This document shows, piece after piece, positions 37,545 to 47,871 of a stretch of DNA of 64,000 bases. Each line of letters begins with the position of its first letter. The stretch's first letter is position 1. A program made the translations under genes and the position numbers. This DNA comes from Panagrolaimus kolymaensis. Lineage: Eukaryota; Nematoda; Chromadorea; Rhabditida; Panagrolaimidae. The DNA lies in NCBI GenBank assembly GCA_028622995.1, contig JAJQJQ010000007.1:744001-808000 (forward strand), in the 5' to 3' direction. The notes below the pieces were generated by a model. The model had not been told where the DNA came from. It saw only the letters and a program-made list of their open reading frames with translations, and did not search any database.

Positions 37545-38560
37545 TTTAAATTGAACTTTGAAAAAATATTTTGATATAAAAAAAACCTTTTATGCGACTC
37601 ACAATATCGAGGGATTAACAACGCAGTGTTATAATTCAGTGCCTCGTTTGCTTCCTTCTTTTTTCTGTACTGATCACTTTCAAAAAGTAATATCCATATT
37701 TTACGTTGGTTGAATAAAACTAAAAATAATAAATATATTTTATTATGAAAAACAAGTGCTTTAATTTTACTCAATCATTCTGTTTACATTCGAAATTAAT
37801 GGATACATAATTTTCTCGAAATCGAAATGCCAAAACAGATAACAAAGTTGGAAGTAAAACATTTTATTGAATTACTCGTTAACAAGAATTTCGAAATAAT
37901 TTGTTTTCATTGGAAATTATTTAATTAACCTTCAAAAATGTTATTACAGCAAGCAACACCCTACCACAAGCTAAAATTTATGAAGAAAAAAAACCCCCAA
38001 ATTATGTGCATCGTTGTTGAGGTTTGGAGAAAGTTGGTATGCTCTGTGCTACTAATAAAATAAGTATGATCAACTGATGGAACACAAATATTACTTGAAA
38101 TTGTCAATTTTAAAGCATCAAGAGTTAGTGTAAAAAATACCACAGATGTTGATATTGATGTTGTTAAAAGTTGACATGCATAAAATGAAATGGTTATAAC
38201 TTCAGGTAAATTAAAGATGGGTTCAATCACCATCTCTCTTTGAAAATTAATTACTAAACAAAGCCTTAGAATTTTAGGAAATTTTTTCAAAAGGATCTGG
38301 TTCATCTACTGCTAGCATTGCTTTACATGATTACAAATTTTATTCGCGAACGCTTCCGATTCAAATTCGTTTGTAATTTTATTTATTGACAAGACAAACG
38401 CAACTTACTTTCCCATGAAAACGGTATAAATTTGCATGACACCTTTCCTTACTTTTTCTTCTCTTTCTTTTTTTTTTTACTTTGAAAACCATTCATTCAT
38501 CGTTCGTTCGTTCATTTCTTCTTCTTTCGTCTTTGGAATCTTGAAAACTTGGATATCAAA
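37545..38560. other. Intergenic between divergent genes
   Basis: About 1 kb. A hydrophobic 114-codon minus frame at 37961-38305 is present, but I could not tie it to a family or to splice sites. The last 100 nt before 38561 are C/T-rich (ttctt repeats) and likely include the kinase 5' leader. Confidence 0.4.
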
Positions 38561-39850
38561 ATGGGTGATGGAGATCTCGTAAAATTTAATCCTGGAAAAG
38601 TGGTATGTGGACGATGGAAAGTTATTGAAATGCTTGGTGCTGGTGGATGTGGTGCAGTTTTTGAGGTTTGTTTTTGTTTTTTATAATTTGTTCCAATCTT
38701 TTTATGTATGTTGTTTATGTTTCAGGTATCAGCCGCAAATCGAAAGAATTTCACAGCTGCTTTAAAGGTTGAATCAAATAATATCGAAGATGGTGGCGTC
38801 CTGAAATTAGAAGCTGAAGTATTGATCAAATTGAAAAACAGGGATAATGTTGTTCGTCTCATCGATGCTGGAAAACGACTAAAATACAGGTACATATGAT
38901 TTCATTGAATTTTTGGAGCTTATAATATTTGTTGCTTGTCGTTTGGTTTACTTTCTCATTCTTTGAGACTTTATTTTTCTTGCTTGGCTTTATCAATAAT
39001 TTCATTAACTTTAAACTAACTAACTTTTTGTTCTTCTTTCAGTTACATCGTCATGACATTATGTGGACCTGATTTGATGTTTCTAAAACGTGTTCGTGGA
39101 TCAAATGGTATCAAACGTGACCCTGATCGATTTTCTGAAGCTACTATCATGAGAATTGGTGTACATTCTTTGTTTGCAATCAAACAGCTTCATGAAATTG
39201 GATATGCGCATCGTGACGTCAAACCTGGAAATATGGTTATTGGTTTACATGGTCGTGATTCTCGGGTGATCTTTCTTATTGATTATGGAATGGTTCGATC
39301 TTTTTTATGCAAAGATGACAAAAACCAATCTTCAATGCGCAAACCTCGTCGAAAAGTTTTACTTCGTGGTACTCTCCGATATTGCTCCATCAATGTACAC
39401 AAGCGTCTCGAACAAGGAAGAGTTGATGATTTATGGTCACTTTTATATATGCTTACTGAATGCTATGTTGGTCTTCCATGGTCAACTATAACAAAAGAAG
39501 AAAAGCTTCAAACATTGAAAGAATCAATAAAAGATGATAAACTATTCCAACGATGTCCTGCTGAATTTCGTGCAATAAGTGAACATTTGAAAACGCTCCA
39601 ATATGATTCAAGGCCAAATTATAAGCTCATCTATGATTTCTTTATGAAAGGTGTCAAACGACTAAAAACTGATTTCTCTGCAATATATGATTGGGAAGAT
39701 GAAAAAGATTTGTTAGAACCTATCAAAACAGCTGTCTCCTTCAGTGATCCAAAGATGTCAAAGAAGCCTTTATCAAAAGAAGAATTGGAATGGAAATTGT
39801 ATCCATCAACTCATCCAATGAGATTTGAAGAGAACATTCTTGGATTTTAA
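38561..39850 (+). CDS. CK1/tau-tubulin-kinase-like protein kinase, worm-expanded family
   Basis: Three exons (38561-38665, 38726-38889, 39043-39850), 358 residues, spanning one kinase domain. The glycine loop is GAGGCGAVFE at about 26-35, the ATP-anchoring lysine is in AALKVE at about 49, and the catalytic loop is HRDVKPGN with Asp at about 148. The metal-binding motif is DYG at about 170 in place of DFG, which is common in worm CK1-like kinases. The activation-segment RGTLRYCS and the VDDLWSLLYML helix fit the CK1/TTBK group, and the key catalytic residues are present, so it should be an active Ser/Thr kinase. Many worm members are sperm-expressed; that is inference here. Poly(A) signals AATAAA lie at 39905 and 39915. 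Confidence 0.92.
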
Positions 39851-40303
39851 ACCATTTTTTGTGTCTTTTATTTTTAATTGTATGTACTTGTAATTTTGTA
39901 ATGTAATAAAAGTTAATAAAGATGTACTTTTAACAAAACTTTGAAAAACAAAAACTTTTTCACTTTCAAATTATTGATTCAACAAGCAACAACAAACTTT
40001 GGTTGCTCTAAAAAAATGTAAAACGGAAGTTTGAAATAGCTTTTTTGCACATCATTAGAAATTTTTTTACTCCTTTTATTTATTTTTGCTAACTAACGTC
40101 CTGCTTCAATATTAAATTAAAAAGTTTAACAAGTTTATTTTAAGCAAGCAGCAACAACAGGTGAGAAAAATGGAAGCAGGTGTTTTTCAAAGAGCTAATG
40201 CGTTTGTTTTGTTTTTTTCTCACTCAAATCAACTAATTGAAAAGCCCCCATTTATGTGACTTTTCATAAATTTTCTTTTTCATGGTCTCCTTTTCCTTTA
40301 GCT

Positions 40304-41329
40304 ATGAATGAAACAAGAAAATATTATGGATCAGAAATTTATCAACATAAATTAATGGCAATTTTATTACCAATCTTCGATGCAACTTCAACCTTTACTT
40401 TTATTTTTACAATATTTTTGATTATTGCAATTATAACTAAAACTCCAAAATCTATGAAAGGTTTCAAAACTTTCTTGCTCCCTTATGCATGTTACACGTT
40501 GTTGCTGGAAATATTTTTGGGGCTTTATTGTCCGACGATGTTGCATCCATTTGTTTATTTGTATCCAGCAGGATTTGCAAGATATTTTTCACCCAATATT
40601 TCGGCGATCGTTTTGACCTTAGCTTTTTACAGCGCCATTTCAACCATTGATTGTTGTATTGCGATGACATTGGAACGATATTATGCAATGAAAAATATGC
40701 AAAGTTCACCATCAAAAATTCCATTGATAGCTTTTGGTTTCCTTTCATTCAGTAATTTTGCCACATTTGTTTGCATTCTTGTAATTACACAAGTTAAACC
40801 CATTTGCAATCATTTTATTGTTCCATTTGATGCAGTTCCATTCCACATAGCTCCACATATTATTGATCTCGATAAGGTTATTAATGTCAATCATATAATT
40901 ATTTTTACCGATACCGATCTCAATAAAATTCCTATCCTTCTTTCGGTAATTGTTGCAACAACTTCTCTTCGAGTTATGGTAGCTTTCATATTTTTATTTA
41001 ACAACATTAAAACTTCCAAAAAATTAAAACAAAAAATGTCAATTAAATCTCAAAAGAATAATGAAATGTTACTTCGAATGACTTACATACAATTATTGGG
41101 TTTTGTAATTTTACTTGGAATTCCATTAATTGCAATTTTATACGTGTGTTTATTGATTCAAGAACCAAGCTTTATCACAACATATGGATTTTTTATGTTG
41201 AATTTTTTTGGTTTATGTGATTCTTTAGCAACTGCAATTTGTATTAAACCTTATCGAATGTTCTTTCTCAATCCATTAAAACAAACATTTTACTTCAAAG
41301 ATTCGAGAATCAATACTCAAATTATGTGA
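40304..41329 (+). CDS. Seven-transmembrane chemoreceptor, Srh/Str-superfamily-like
   Basis: Single exon, 341 residues. Seven hydrophobic segments can be placed, beginning with IFDATSTFTFIFTIFLIIAI. The segment after TM1 reads KTPKSMKGFK, resembling the TPxxM motif of the nematode Srh/Sri families, and TM2-3 contain LYPAGFARYFSPN. The protein should act as an odorant-type G-protein-coupled receptor in chemosensory cilia. The start is placed at the ATG directly after a TTCCTTTAG acceptor (probably trans-splicing); the frame is open further upstream but without ATG in good context. The C terminus ends shortly after TM7 (RMFFLNPLKQ). AATAAA lies at about 41407. A related fragment lies at 61118-61300. 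Confidence 0.85.
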   Translation: MNETRKYYGSEIYQHKLMAILLPIFDATSTFTFIFTIFLIIAIITKTPKSMKGFKTFLLPYACYTLLLEIFLGLYCPTMLHPFVYLYPAGFARYFSPNISAIVLTLAFYSAISTIDCCIAMTLERYYAMKNMQSSPSKIPLIAFGFLSFSNFATFVCILVITQVKPICNHFIVPFDAVPFHIAPHIIDLDKVINVNHIIIFTDTDLNKIPILLSVIVATTSLRVMVAFIFLFNNIKTSKKLKQKMSIKSQKNNEMLLRMTYIQLLGFVILLGIPLIAILYVCLLIQEPSFITTYGFFMLNFFGLCDSLATAICIKPYRMFFLNPLKQTFYFKDSRINTQIM

Positions 41330-41900
41330 AGAAAAGAAAACATTTACCTTTGTGCCATATTAAAAACCTAAAACATGTATGTTCATGTAATTGTCACTTT
41401 TTTAAAATAAAGATTTATTTTTCTATTAAAGCTTTCATATCTCATGGAAGTTATTGGCTCGATGCTGGTTCATCAAGTGCTGAATGGAGTGAAAACGCAA
41501 AGGAATCCTTTTTGGATGAAATACAATAATATGAAAAAACATAGTTTTATACTGGATCATCATGGAAAAAAAGCTGGCAGTTCTGAAATAGTTAAAATTT
41601 TAGGATCAAAAAGTTCTAAAAGAATTTTTCATGGATTAGTTCGTTTCTGAAAGGTTGTCATAAAAAAATGGTACATTGTTTGTAATCGTTAGCGTTTCTC
41701 TCCATTTCTGATCAAGAAAACATCCCGTGACAGAGCAAAGAAAAAGAAGAATGGCTCAACAAAATACAAGAAAAGTGTCATAAAAGTTATCGTTATTATT
41801 TTTTTTGAGAATCACAATTTATTGAGTTTGATAAATAAAATATTTATTCGTTTACTTTTGTTAGTTCAAATAGAAATATGCTGACACGAGAAGATTACAT
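41330..41900. other. Convergent 3' ends, no further gene
   Basis: Holds the 3' UTR and AATAAA of the chemoreceptor. Two overlapping 67-68 codon + frames (41326-41529 and 41444-41650) look like chance frames, though one (SHGSYWLDAGSSSAEWSENA) has normal protein composition and might be a relic. Confidence 0.4.
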
Positions 41901-42529
41901 TCATTTCTTTTCTGGAAGTTTATCATCATCCGATGGTTGACCAACGCTGTTAGAGCAGTTAAGCGGAATTGTGAGTTTTTCTGGATTTGCATTTGGTGAT
42001 TTGAAGATTTCTTTGATTTGAGCATCTTTATCACTATTTTTCATAAAATGAAGGACAATTTTATCATATTTTGGTGGACCTAAAAATGATACGATTAGAT
42101 TTATAAACTAAAACTATGTATGATTATCGGATATCATCTTGATTAAACACAGCATCACTAAGTTAGAGTAATGATAGAGCATTTGATCAGATATACTACT
42201 ACTATCTGTTCCTTTTGAATTTAAAAAAAGGACTCACCAGGAAGACGATTAATTGCAAGACTTGTACATTGTCCAGGTTCAATAAAAGTAAAAACAGGAT
42301 TGACACGAAATAATTTATTATCAGAGCATCGAACTTTGATTGCAAGGCGTTGAGATGATAAATTCACTAACATATGTTCAGATGAACCTCCAGTTACAGG
42401 AAAATCAGAATAATCAGGATCAACACTGAGCACTACTTCACCATTGATTGATGCAATTGATTTTGATGACGGTGTTGCTGAATTTGATGTTGTTATTGCT
42501 TTTTCCGGCGTTGTTGATGATGATGCCAT
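41901..42529 (-). CDS. MSP-domain protein, sperm-specific family-like
   Basis: Two exons (42529-42238 and 42079-41901), 156 residues. After a roughly 30-residue Ser/Thr-rich N-terminal extension comes an MSP domain: DPDYSDFPVTGGSSEHMLVN, AIKVRCSDNKLFRVNPVFTF, then KYDKIVLHF and a final PEKLTIPLNC strand. This matches the small single-domain MSP-like proteins (the SSP type of about 107 residues) of nematodes, with extensions at both ends. The C-terminal tail is acidic then basic (SDDDKLPEKK). Such proteins act in amoeboid sperm or as adaptor domains; the tissue is inferred from the family. No signal peptide. Confidence 0.88.
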
Positions 42530-43651
42530 TTCTTTCTTTCTTCAGTCAATTAAAAATAAGAAAATGAAACTTTTCAACTGCTCTCTTCAAGCTGTGTGTG
42601 ATTCAAACGTGAAATGAAAAAATCATTCGAGATGTTCAAGCTTCCATGTAAATTTTCTTTATTTGTGGGAATCACGCATTTTTGAATGATTCTCTTTCTT
42701 CTTTTTTTGTTGCTTGAACCAACAAAGTTTTCACTTGCTTTTTTGCCTTTGATTAAAGTTGCTTCGGTATTTTGCGTTCAAACTTTTCTTCATCATAACT
42801 TAAAATTTTGTTTGACAAACACTTGGACTTGCGAGGAGGTTTATAGTGAAACAAATTTTAGGGGTGTTTTTTTGCTCAAGCAGCGTTTGCTTTTATTATC
42901 TAAAGAGATAACAGAAGTGCTTGTTAATTCTCTTATTATACTATTATCTTGTATTTTATTCATTTAATCCGAGTAAAAATGTTAAAACAACGATGGATAA
43001 AAAAGGGTGGAATAATTCAAGCCTTTTCTTCATTAATTCGATAAATGCTTGCAATAAATTTATTATTTCCAAAAGGAAGGATATCATACCGATATTATAA
43101 ACAATTGATATAACATTAATCATGGCATCCCAAAATGGATATTAAAGAAACATAGGGTTAAACATCGAAGGCTTTAGTCATTGGTTTTTGATTGTTTCAA
43201 TGGTATTCTTCTAAGAGCTTACATTTTCTTTTAATGCTTTTTTGCAACTTTGCATCGGACTTTCAAGCTAATTTGTAAACATCCATATTATTTACATTTA
43301 ATCAACCTTTAATGATTATCCTAAAAAAATGTATCTATCCTTTTTCGAGAATCAAAATATGGGAAAATGTTTATTATTATTTTTCGTAAAAAAATCAACA
43401 TTAGTCGCCATTTGAATGTTTTTTGAAACATTAATCCAATTTCATGTTTTGTTTTTTTACTATTTTTGTTTAATCAGCTTTGGAATGAAAGAGTTCAAAA
43501 CCATTTCCCCTTTAATATGTAAAAAGATAGGCTGTGAATCACTCGATTTCCTCCGTAAAAATTCATATTTGTACTATTTCATTGTTTTGTTTCCATAACA
43601 GACTTATTTTTGTTTATGATCATTGAGATTATTGGTTGGTTTAAAAATGGG
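42530..43651. other. Divergent intergenic region
   Basis: About 1.1 kb between the MSP gene (-) and the secreted gene at 43740 (+). The + frame at 42686-42967 is Leu/Phe-rich and has no support. Confidence 0.45.
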
Positions 43652-43658
43652 TATAAAA
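43652..43658 (+). promoter_or_regulatory. TATA box of the secreted gene at 43740
   Basis: TATAAAA within gtataaaagg, 88 nt upstream of the ATG. It is a strong match to the consensus and mirrors the promoter of 35372-36160. Confidence 0.6.
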
Positions 43659-43739
43659 GGGTTTCCCTTCCGTTAGTTTTCTTCAGCATTAAGCTTTCAT
43701 TTGATTTGAATAAGTTTACATATATCAATAAAAATAAAA

Positions 43740-44813
43740 ATGGTACGATTTGTTATTGCTTTAATTCTTGTTTCGGCTGTTGCCGCTCAACCACCACATA
43801 TTAATCCATTATTTCCCCGTCCACCACCAAGAAATAGTAACGGCGAATTCCCAACATTTACTGATGGTCCTGGATTTGGTGGTTTCGGTGGTTTCTCTCG
43901 TCCACCTTTTATTTTGGGACCTGGGCCTGTAAGAGGTGGATTCAATGGACAAAATGGTAATAATGATAATGCTCAAGAAAATAATGCTATTCCAGCCATC
44001 GGTCAACCAGGTTCAATCATTGGTAACCGAAATAATTTGCCACGAAATGGAAATGGGTTTCCTAATATTGGTGGACCCGGCCCAGTTGTAATCAATCCAG
44101 CATCAACTACAGTTGCCCCAGTTGCAATCCGTCAAAAACGTGCTGCTCCTACAACCATTGACACCGGTCTTCCTGCATCGTCTGCACAACCTGAAACAGC
44201 TTTAGATGGAAATCGTGGAGGCCTTAACATTCCAGCCGATCAACTTAAAAATAGTAACAATCAACAACAAAGCGGCTTCGGTTCAAACAGTGGATTCCCC
44301 AATAATCAACAAGGACAAGGTTCCAATAATGGACAAAGACAAGGATTTGGTTTTGAATTTCCAAGCAATCGAGGACAACAATCCGGTTCTGGATTCTCTG
44401 GAAATCAACAATCAGGCTTTGGATTCCCTAATGGCCAACAATCTGGTTTCAATAATGGCGGTCAACAATTCCCTTCTCCCGCATTCCCTCAACAAGGTGG
44501 ATTCGGTAACACCAACAATCAAGGCTTCGGTGGCCCATCAAATCCAATTGGCTCAGGCACCTTTGGTAATGGACAACAAAATGGTTTGGGTTTTCCAGGT
44601 AATCAACCATTTGGTTCCACCATTCCACCATATGCTCTTCCAAATGGTCAACAATCTGGATTTGGTTTTAACTTTGGTGGAAATGGACAACAACAAAATA
44701 GCGGCTTCCCAAATACCAACAATGGTCAACGTTTTAATGGTCCTTTCATCGATCAACAACAACCACAACCCATTCGAGCTGGAGGTCAATCCGTAGAAAC
44801 CGCTTCTGATTAA
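43740..44813 (+). CDS. Secreted Gly/Gln/Asn/Phe-rich low-complexity protein
   Basis: Single exon, 357 residues. The signal peptide MVRFVIALILVSAVAAQ is followed by a Pro/Gly/Phe-rich part. A single dibasic site IRQKRAAP lies at about residue 133, where a proprotein convertase could cut. The remainder is rich in imperfect GQQSGFGFxN units, giving a glutamine- and glycine-rich, disordered or self-assembling chain. It has the same plan as 35372-36160, which suggests a shared origin or role in cuticle, surface coat or egg shell. The codon choice at third positions is somewhat richer in C than in neighbouring genes. AATAAA lies at about 44886. Confidence 0.88.
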   Translation: MVRFVIALILVSAVAAQPPHINPLFPRPPPRNSNGEFPTFTDGPGFGGFGGFSRPPFILGPGPVRGGFNGQNGNNDNAQENNAIPAIGQPGSIIGNRNNLPRNGNGFPNIGGPGPVVINPASTTVAPVAIRQKRAAPTTIDTGLPASSAQPETALDGNRGGLNIPADQLKNSNNQQQSGFGSNSGFPNNQQGQGSNNGQRQGFGFEFPSNRGQQSGSGFSGNQQSGFGFPNGQQSGFNNGGQQFPSPAFPQQGGFGNTNNQGFGGPSNPIGSGTFGNGQQNGLGFPGNQPFGSTIPPYALPNGQQSGFGFNFGGNGQQQNSGFPNTNNGQRFNGPFIDQQQPQPIRAGGQSVETASD

Positions 44814-45515
44814 TTTATGCATTTGCTAAAACGTGTATCTTTTGTAAATATTTGGAATGGTTAAAAGGATTAATTATTTCTTTAAAATAAATTTGTTTTG
44901 CTATTTGATTGTTACTTTTCATCATCAAAACATAGCTATAAAAAATGTTACAAGGAAAGGTTTATAATCTCAAGAATAGTTTTTCTTAGTGCAATTATGT
45001 ACTACCTCATTTGTTGATATAAAAGCATGTTGAAAAGGAGAAAAAAATGAAAATACTTTGGTTTACAAAGAAACACATTGAATTGGTTTAATAAAGCACG
45101 GCAATAATAAAAAGAATCCAAAGGGATAAATTAAGTGGGTTGAGAGATTGGAATAATATTTAAACTTACTAATCTTCGATGAGCAAGGGATCTTAAGAAA
45201 CTTTTTGTAAAGCTTTTGATCTAACGTCGGCTATAGGTTTAGGTGAAAAAAAGATTTTTAACAAAAAACATTTTTATTTTTTGCAATTTGAAAAGAGATA
45301 CAAATGGAGCGTTCAAATTTGCGCGGTTTGCTTTAATCCCAAAAAGAAAAAGACAGAAGAAAACGTTGGAGACCAAAGCTAAAATTTCTTTCATCATTCC
45401 AAATATTTTATTTGCTGTATTTTTTTCCAAACGTGTTTGTTTTGCTTTCGATAATGTAATGATATGCTAATATACCAATTTTTCAGTGATTTCGCTTACA
45501 AACTTGGTTGAAAAT
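44814..45515. other. Intergenic, nothing recognised beyond UTRs
   Basis: Contains the 3' UTR of the secreted gene and the leader of nxt-1. Overlapping 63- and 75-codon frames on opposite strands at 45239-45470 are artefacts of one low-complexity stretch. Confidence 0.45.
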
Positions 45516-45926
45516 ATGTACCGTCAAAAACAACATCTCAATCGTCGTCAACCTCATCCGTCTCAAGTTGATCCATATTTGGTCGATGCTAAGAAATTCA
45601 TCAACTTGTATTATGACACTATGGACAATCGGCGTGGTAAACTTGTTCATTTATATGGTACCACATGTCGTCTTCTCTTTGATGGAAATCCATATGTTGG
45701 TGGTGAAGCTATTGGTAAATTCTGGCAAGAATCATTTCCTCCTGAATCTTTACACACTCTTCGAAATCAAGATTACAAGAACCTCGATGACCATTTCCTT
45801 ATTTTGGTGACATCTGGTGAAGTGGTTGTAGCTGATTATGTTCATACGTTCTCTCAAGTGCTTACATGTCAACGTCATGATGGAATGTGGAAAATCATGT
45901 CTGATAATTATCGCCTTTTAACATAG
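45516..45926 (+). CDS. nxt-1: NTF2-related nuclear export protein (NXT1/p15)
   Basis: A single coding exon, 136 residues, close to the family length of about 140. The NTF2-like fold begins with AKKFINLYYDTMDNRRGKL, continues HLYGTTCRLLFDGNPYVGGE and ends with the WKIMSDNYRLL strand typical of NXT proteins. The protein heterodimerises with the mRNA export receptor NXF1 and bridges messenger ribonucleoprotein to the pore. The start is the ATG 31 nt after a TTTTTCAG acceptor (45479-45485). The frame is open between the acceptor and the ATG, so an upstream coding exon is possible, but the ATG gives a normal-sized protein. AATAAA lies at about 45989. Confidence 0.9.
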   Translation: MYRQKQHLNRRQPHPSQVDPYLVDAKKFINLYYDTMDNRRGKLVHLYGTTCRLLFDGNPYVGGEAIGKFWQESFPPESLHTLRNQDYKNLDDHFLILVTSGEVVVADYVHTFSQVLTCQRHDGMWKIMSDNYRLLT

Positions 45927-45974
45927 ATTCTTTTTTTCATTGTTTGTTGATGATTTTACTATGTATTAATATTA

Positions 45975-46319
45975 TTGTTATTCGTTGCCAATAAATCTTT
46001 GTTTTTATTATTTCGTATGACTTATTTCTATTTTGTTTTTACAGTAATAATTATTTATTTCAAGCCTTTTGTTATGTTGATTTTCACTTTTGTATGGTAT
46101 CGGTTGATGATAGCCTTGGGAATGTTTCAGATTCAGATAACTAATTTGACAATTCTCATCGCCTTATATGCTCGTGGTGCTGTTAATATTTTGCAAGCTT
46201 TGTTTAATGCAATGCCATGCTTAAACGAACAACTTCAAATTATGATGATTATTTTTCAAATAGCAACCATAAGTTATAATTTTGACATTGCATTCATCGT
46301 AACAGCAAAATGTTAAAGC
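45975..46319 (+). pseudogene. Multi-membrane-segment open frame, possible receptor fragment
   Basis: An open frame following a TTTTTACAG acceptor at about 46044. It contains three hydrophobic segments (for example FVMLIFTFVWYRLMIALG) and a hydrophilic turn YARGAVNILQALFNAMPC, and ends at TAA. The codon choice is less AT-driven than in intergenic frames, which hints at real coding history. No start exon can be fixed and the nxt-1 poly(A) signal lies within its first codons. It could be a remnant of a seven-transmembrane receptor or another membrane protein; unrecognised. Confidence 0.3.
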
Positions 46320-46635
46320 AACTTTCAAAAATCTTTGAACACAAAAAACATAAAACTACTTCAAATTCGATTTCTTGATTTTTTTTTTAATTTTCACACA
46401 TTCTTCTCCTCAACTTCTAATCTCGATTAATTGTTTATTGGAATATTTGACGACTTTAAAAAACAAAATGATTTATCGCTTCTAATCGATCTCATCAATA
46501 ACGTGGACGCCAATCGACACGTTGAAGGTCAAGGTTGCTCCAGTCTTTCTTTTCACCTTCCATTAGTTTTCCTTTCCATTTTCATTGCTTGAAAGTTTAG
46601 TTTTGTTGTAAAAGTTTTATTCCATCAAATCGAAA

Positions 46636-47398
46636 ATGTCGATTCCAAGTATTATTAAACGTGTAAAGCCTGAAATTGAATCCATTGAAGCTATTCCTGA
46701 TTTGAAGATTATCCGTCCCAAAGCATTTCCCGATGATCGTGGTTTTTTTGTTGAATCATACAACGTGGAAGAGTGGAAAGAACTTTTAGGCTTTAATGAA
46801 ACTTTCAAACAAGTAAGTCTTTCCTCAAGGAGAAGCGCATAATGTGATGGAGGTTATGGTGTTATAGGATAATCATTCATTCAGTAAATATGGTGTCGTT
46901 CGAGGACTTCATACTCAACCTGGAATGGGCAAACTCGTGTCAGTTGTTTCAGGCAAAATTTTTGATGTTGCTGTTGATGTTCGAAAGGGTTCACCCACAT
47001 TTGGAAAATGGCATGGTGTCGTTCTTGATGCTGAAAGTAAAACCAATTTTTGGATTCCCGATGGATTTTTGCATGGGTTTCAAGTAATTATTTTTTGTTA
47101 TTTTCTGCGCCATTTTTTTAAACGTTGTTTTCTCCCTTTATTTCCAACTCTAAAAGAAGCAATTTTCTTGTTAAATTTTTCTGCTCAATTTTAGTGCATT
47201 TCTCCTGAAGGCGCTCATGTAACATACAAATGTTCAGGAGTTTATAACCCTAAAACAGAATTTGGAGTTAATCCATTTGATACTGATATTGCTGTGGATT
47301 GGCCCATTAAAGATAAAAATGAAATTATTGTTAGCGAACGCGATACCCAACACGCAAATTTGAAAGATTTGAACCTTCATGTTGTTCAACAAATCTGA
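46636..47398 (+). CDS. rml-3: dTDP-4-dehydrorhamnose 3,5-epimerase (RmlC)
   Basis: Three exons (46636-46812, 46868-47083, 47195-47398), 198 residues, the usual RmlC length. A double-stranded beta-helix (cupin) protein that epimerises C3 and C5 of dTDP-4-keto-6-deoxyglucose on the way to dTDP-rhamnose. Signature blocks are DDRGFFVESYN, VVRGLHTQPG with the catalytic His and binding Arg, KLVSVVSGKIFDVAVDVRKG, IPDGFLHGF and the tyrosine-bearing YKCSGVYNPK. The C terminus carries SERD, as in bacterial and worm enzymes. Worms use this pathway in larvae around the moult, linking it to surface coat or cuticle. The symbol rests on memory of the C. elegans naming and is less certain than the enzyme call. 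AATAAA lies at 47478. Confidence 0.93.
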
Positions 47399-47871
47399 AC
47401 ACCTCTTATTCACAACTATTATTGCAATGAATGCATGCGTTTGAAACTTTTTTTTCTCAAAAAATTGTTTTTTGTTAAATAAATTATTTGGTCACTTGTT
47501 TTTGAGTTTATTTAAAAACATCAGCATTAAAAAAATATGAACGAAAGAAAGAATGCATTCGGAAGCTGCCTATTAAATTTAAAAAGCTGATAAGAAAAAG
47601 GTAAGTGGATGGATGAAAGCAACCAAAGACGTAATTCATTTTTTTTTTTGCCACACCTAATTCCTCCTTTTCCTCTTCTTCTCTCTCCTCCTTCTTTCAT
47701 CATCAGTTATGATAATCAGTAAATTCGGTAGCAACTCAGAAGCATCTTCATAGTTTTTTGTTAGTTGATAAGTTAAAGTAACGACGTAAAAAAAGAAAAT
47801 TTATTGTATCATACTTTTTTGTGTTTGACTTTTTGATCGATTTGTTGCTACAACAAGGACTGCTTCTCGAA
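47399..47871. other. Intergenic between two + genes
   Basis: The 3' UTR of the epimerase (AATAAA at 47478) and the promoter of the next gene, including a C/T-rich run near 47641-47700. Nothing else seen. Confidence 0.45.

Noticed and set aside
37961..38305. 114-codon hydrophobic minus frame
   Set aside because: It could be a receptor relic, but no family motif or splice support was found.
45239..45470. Overlapping frames on both strands
   Set aside because: Mirror-image frames of a low-complexity A/T stretch; neither has gene features.
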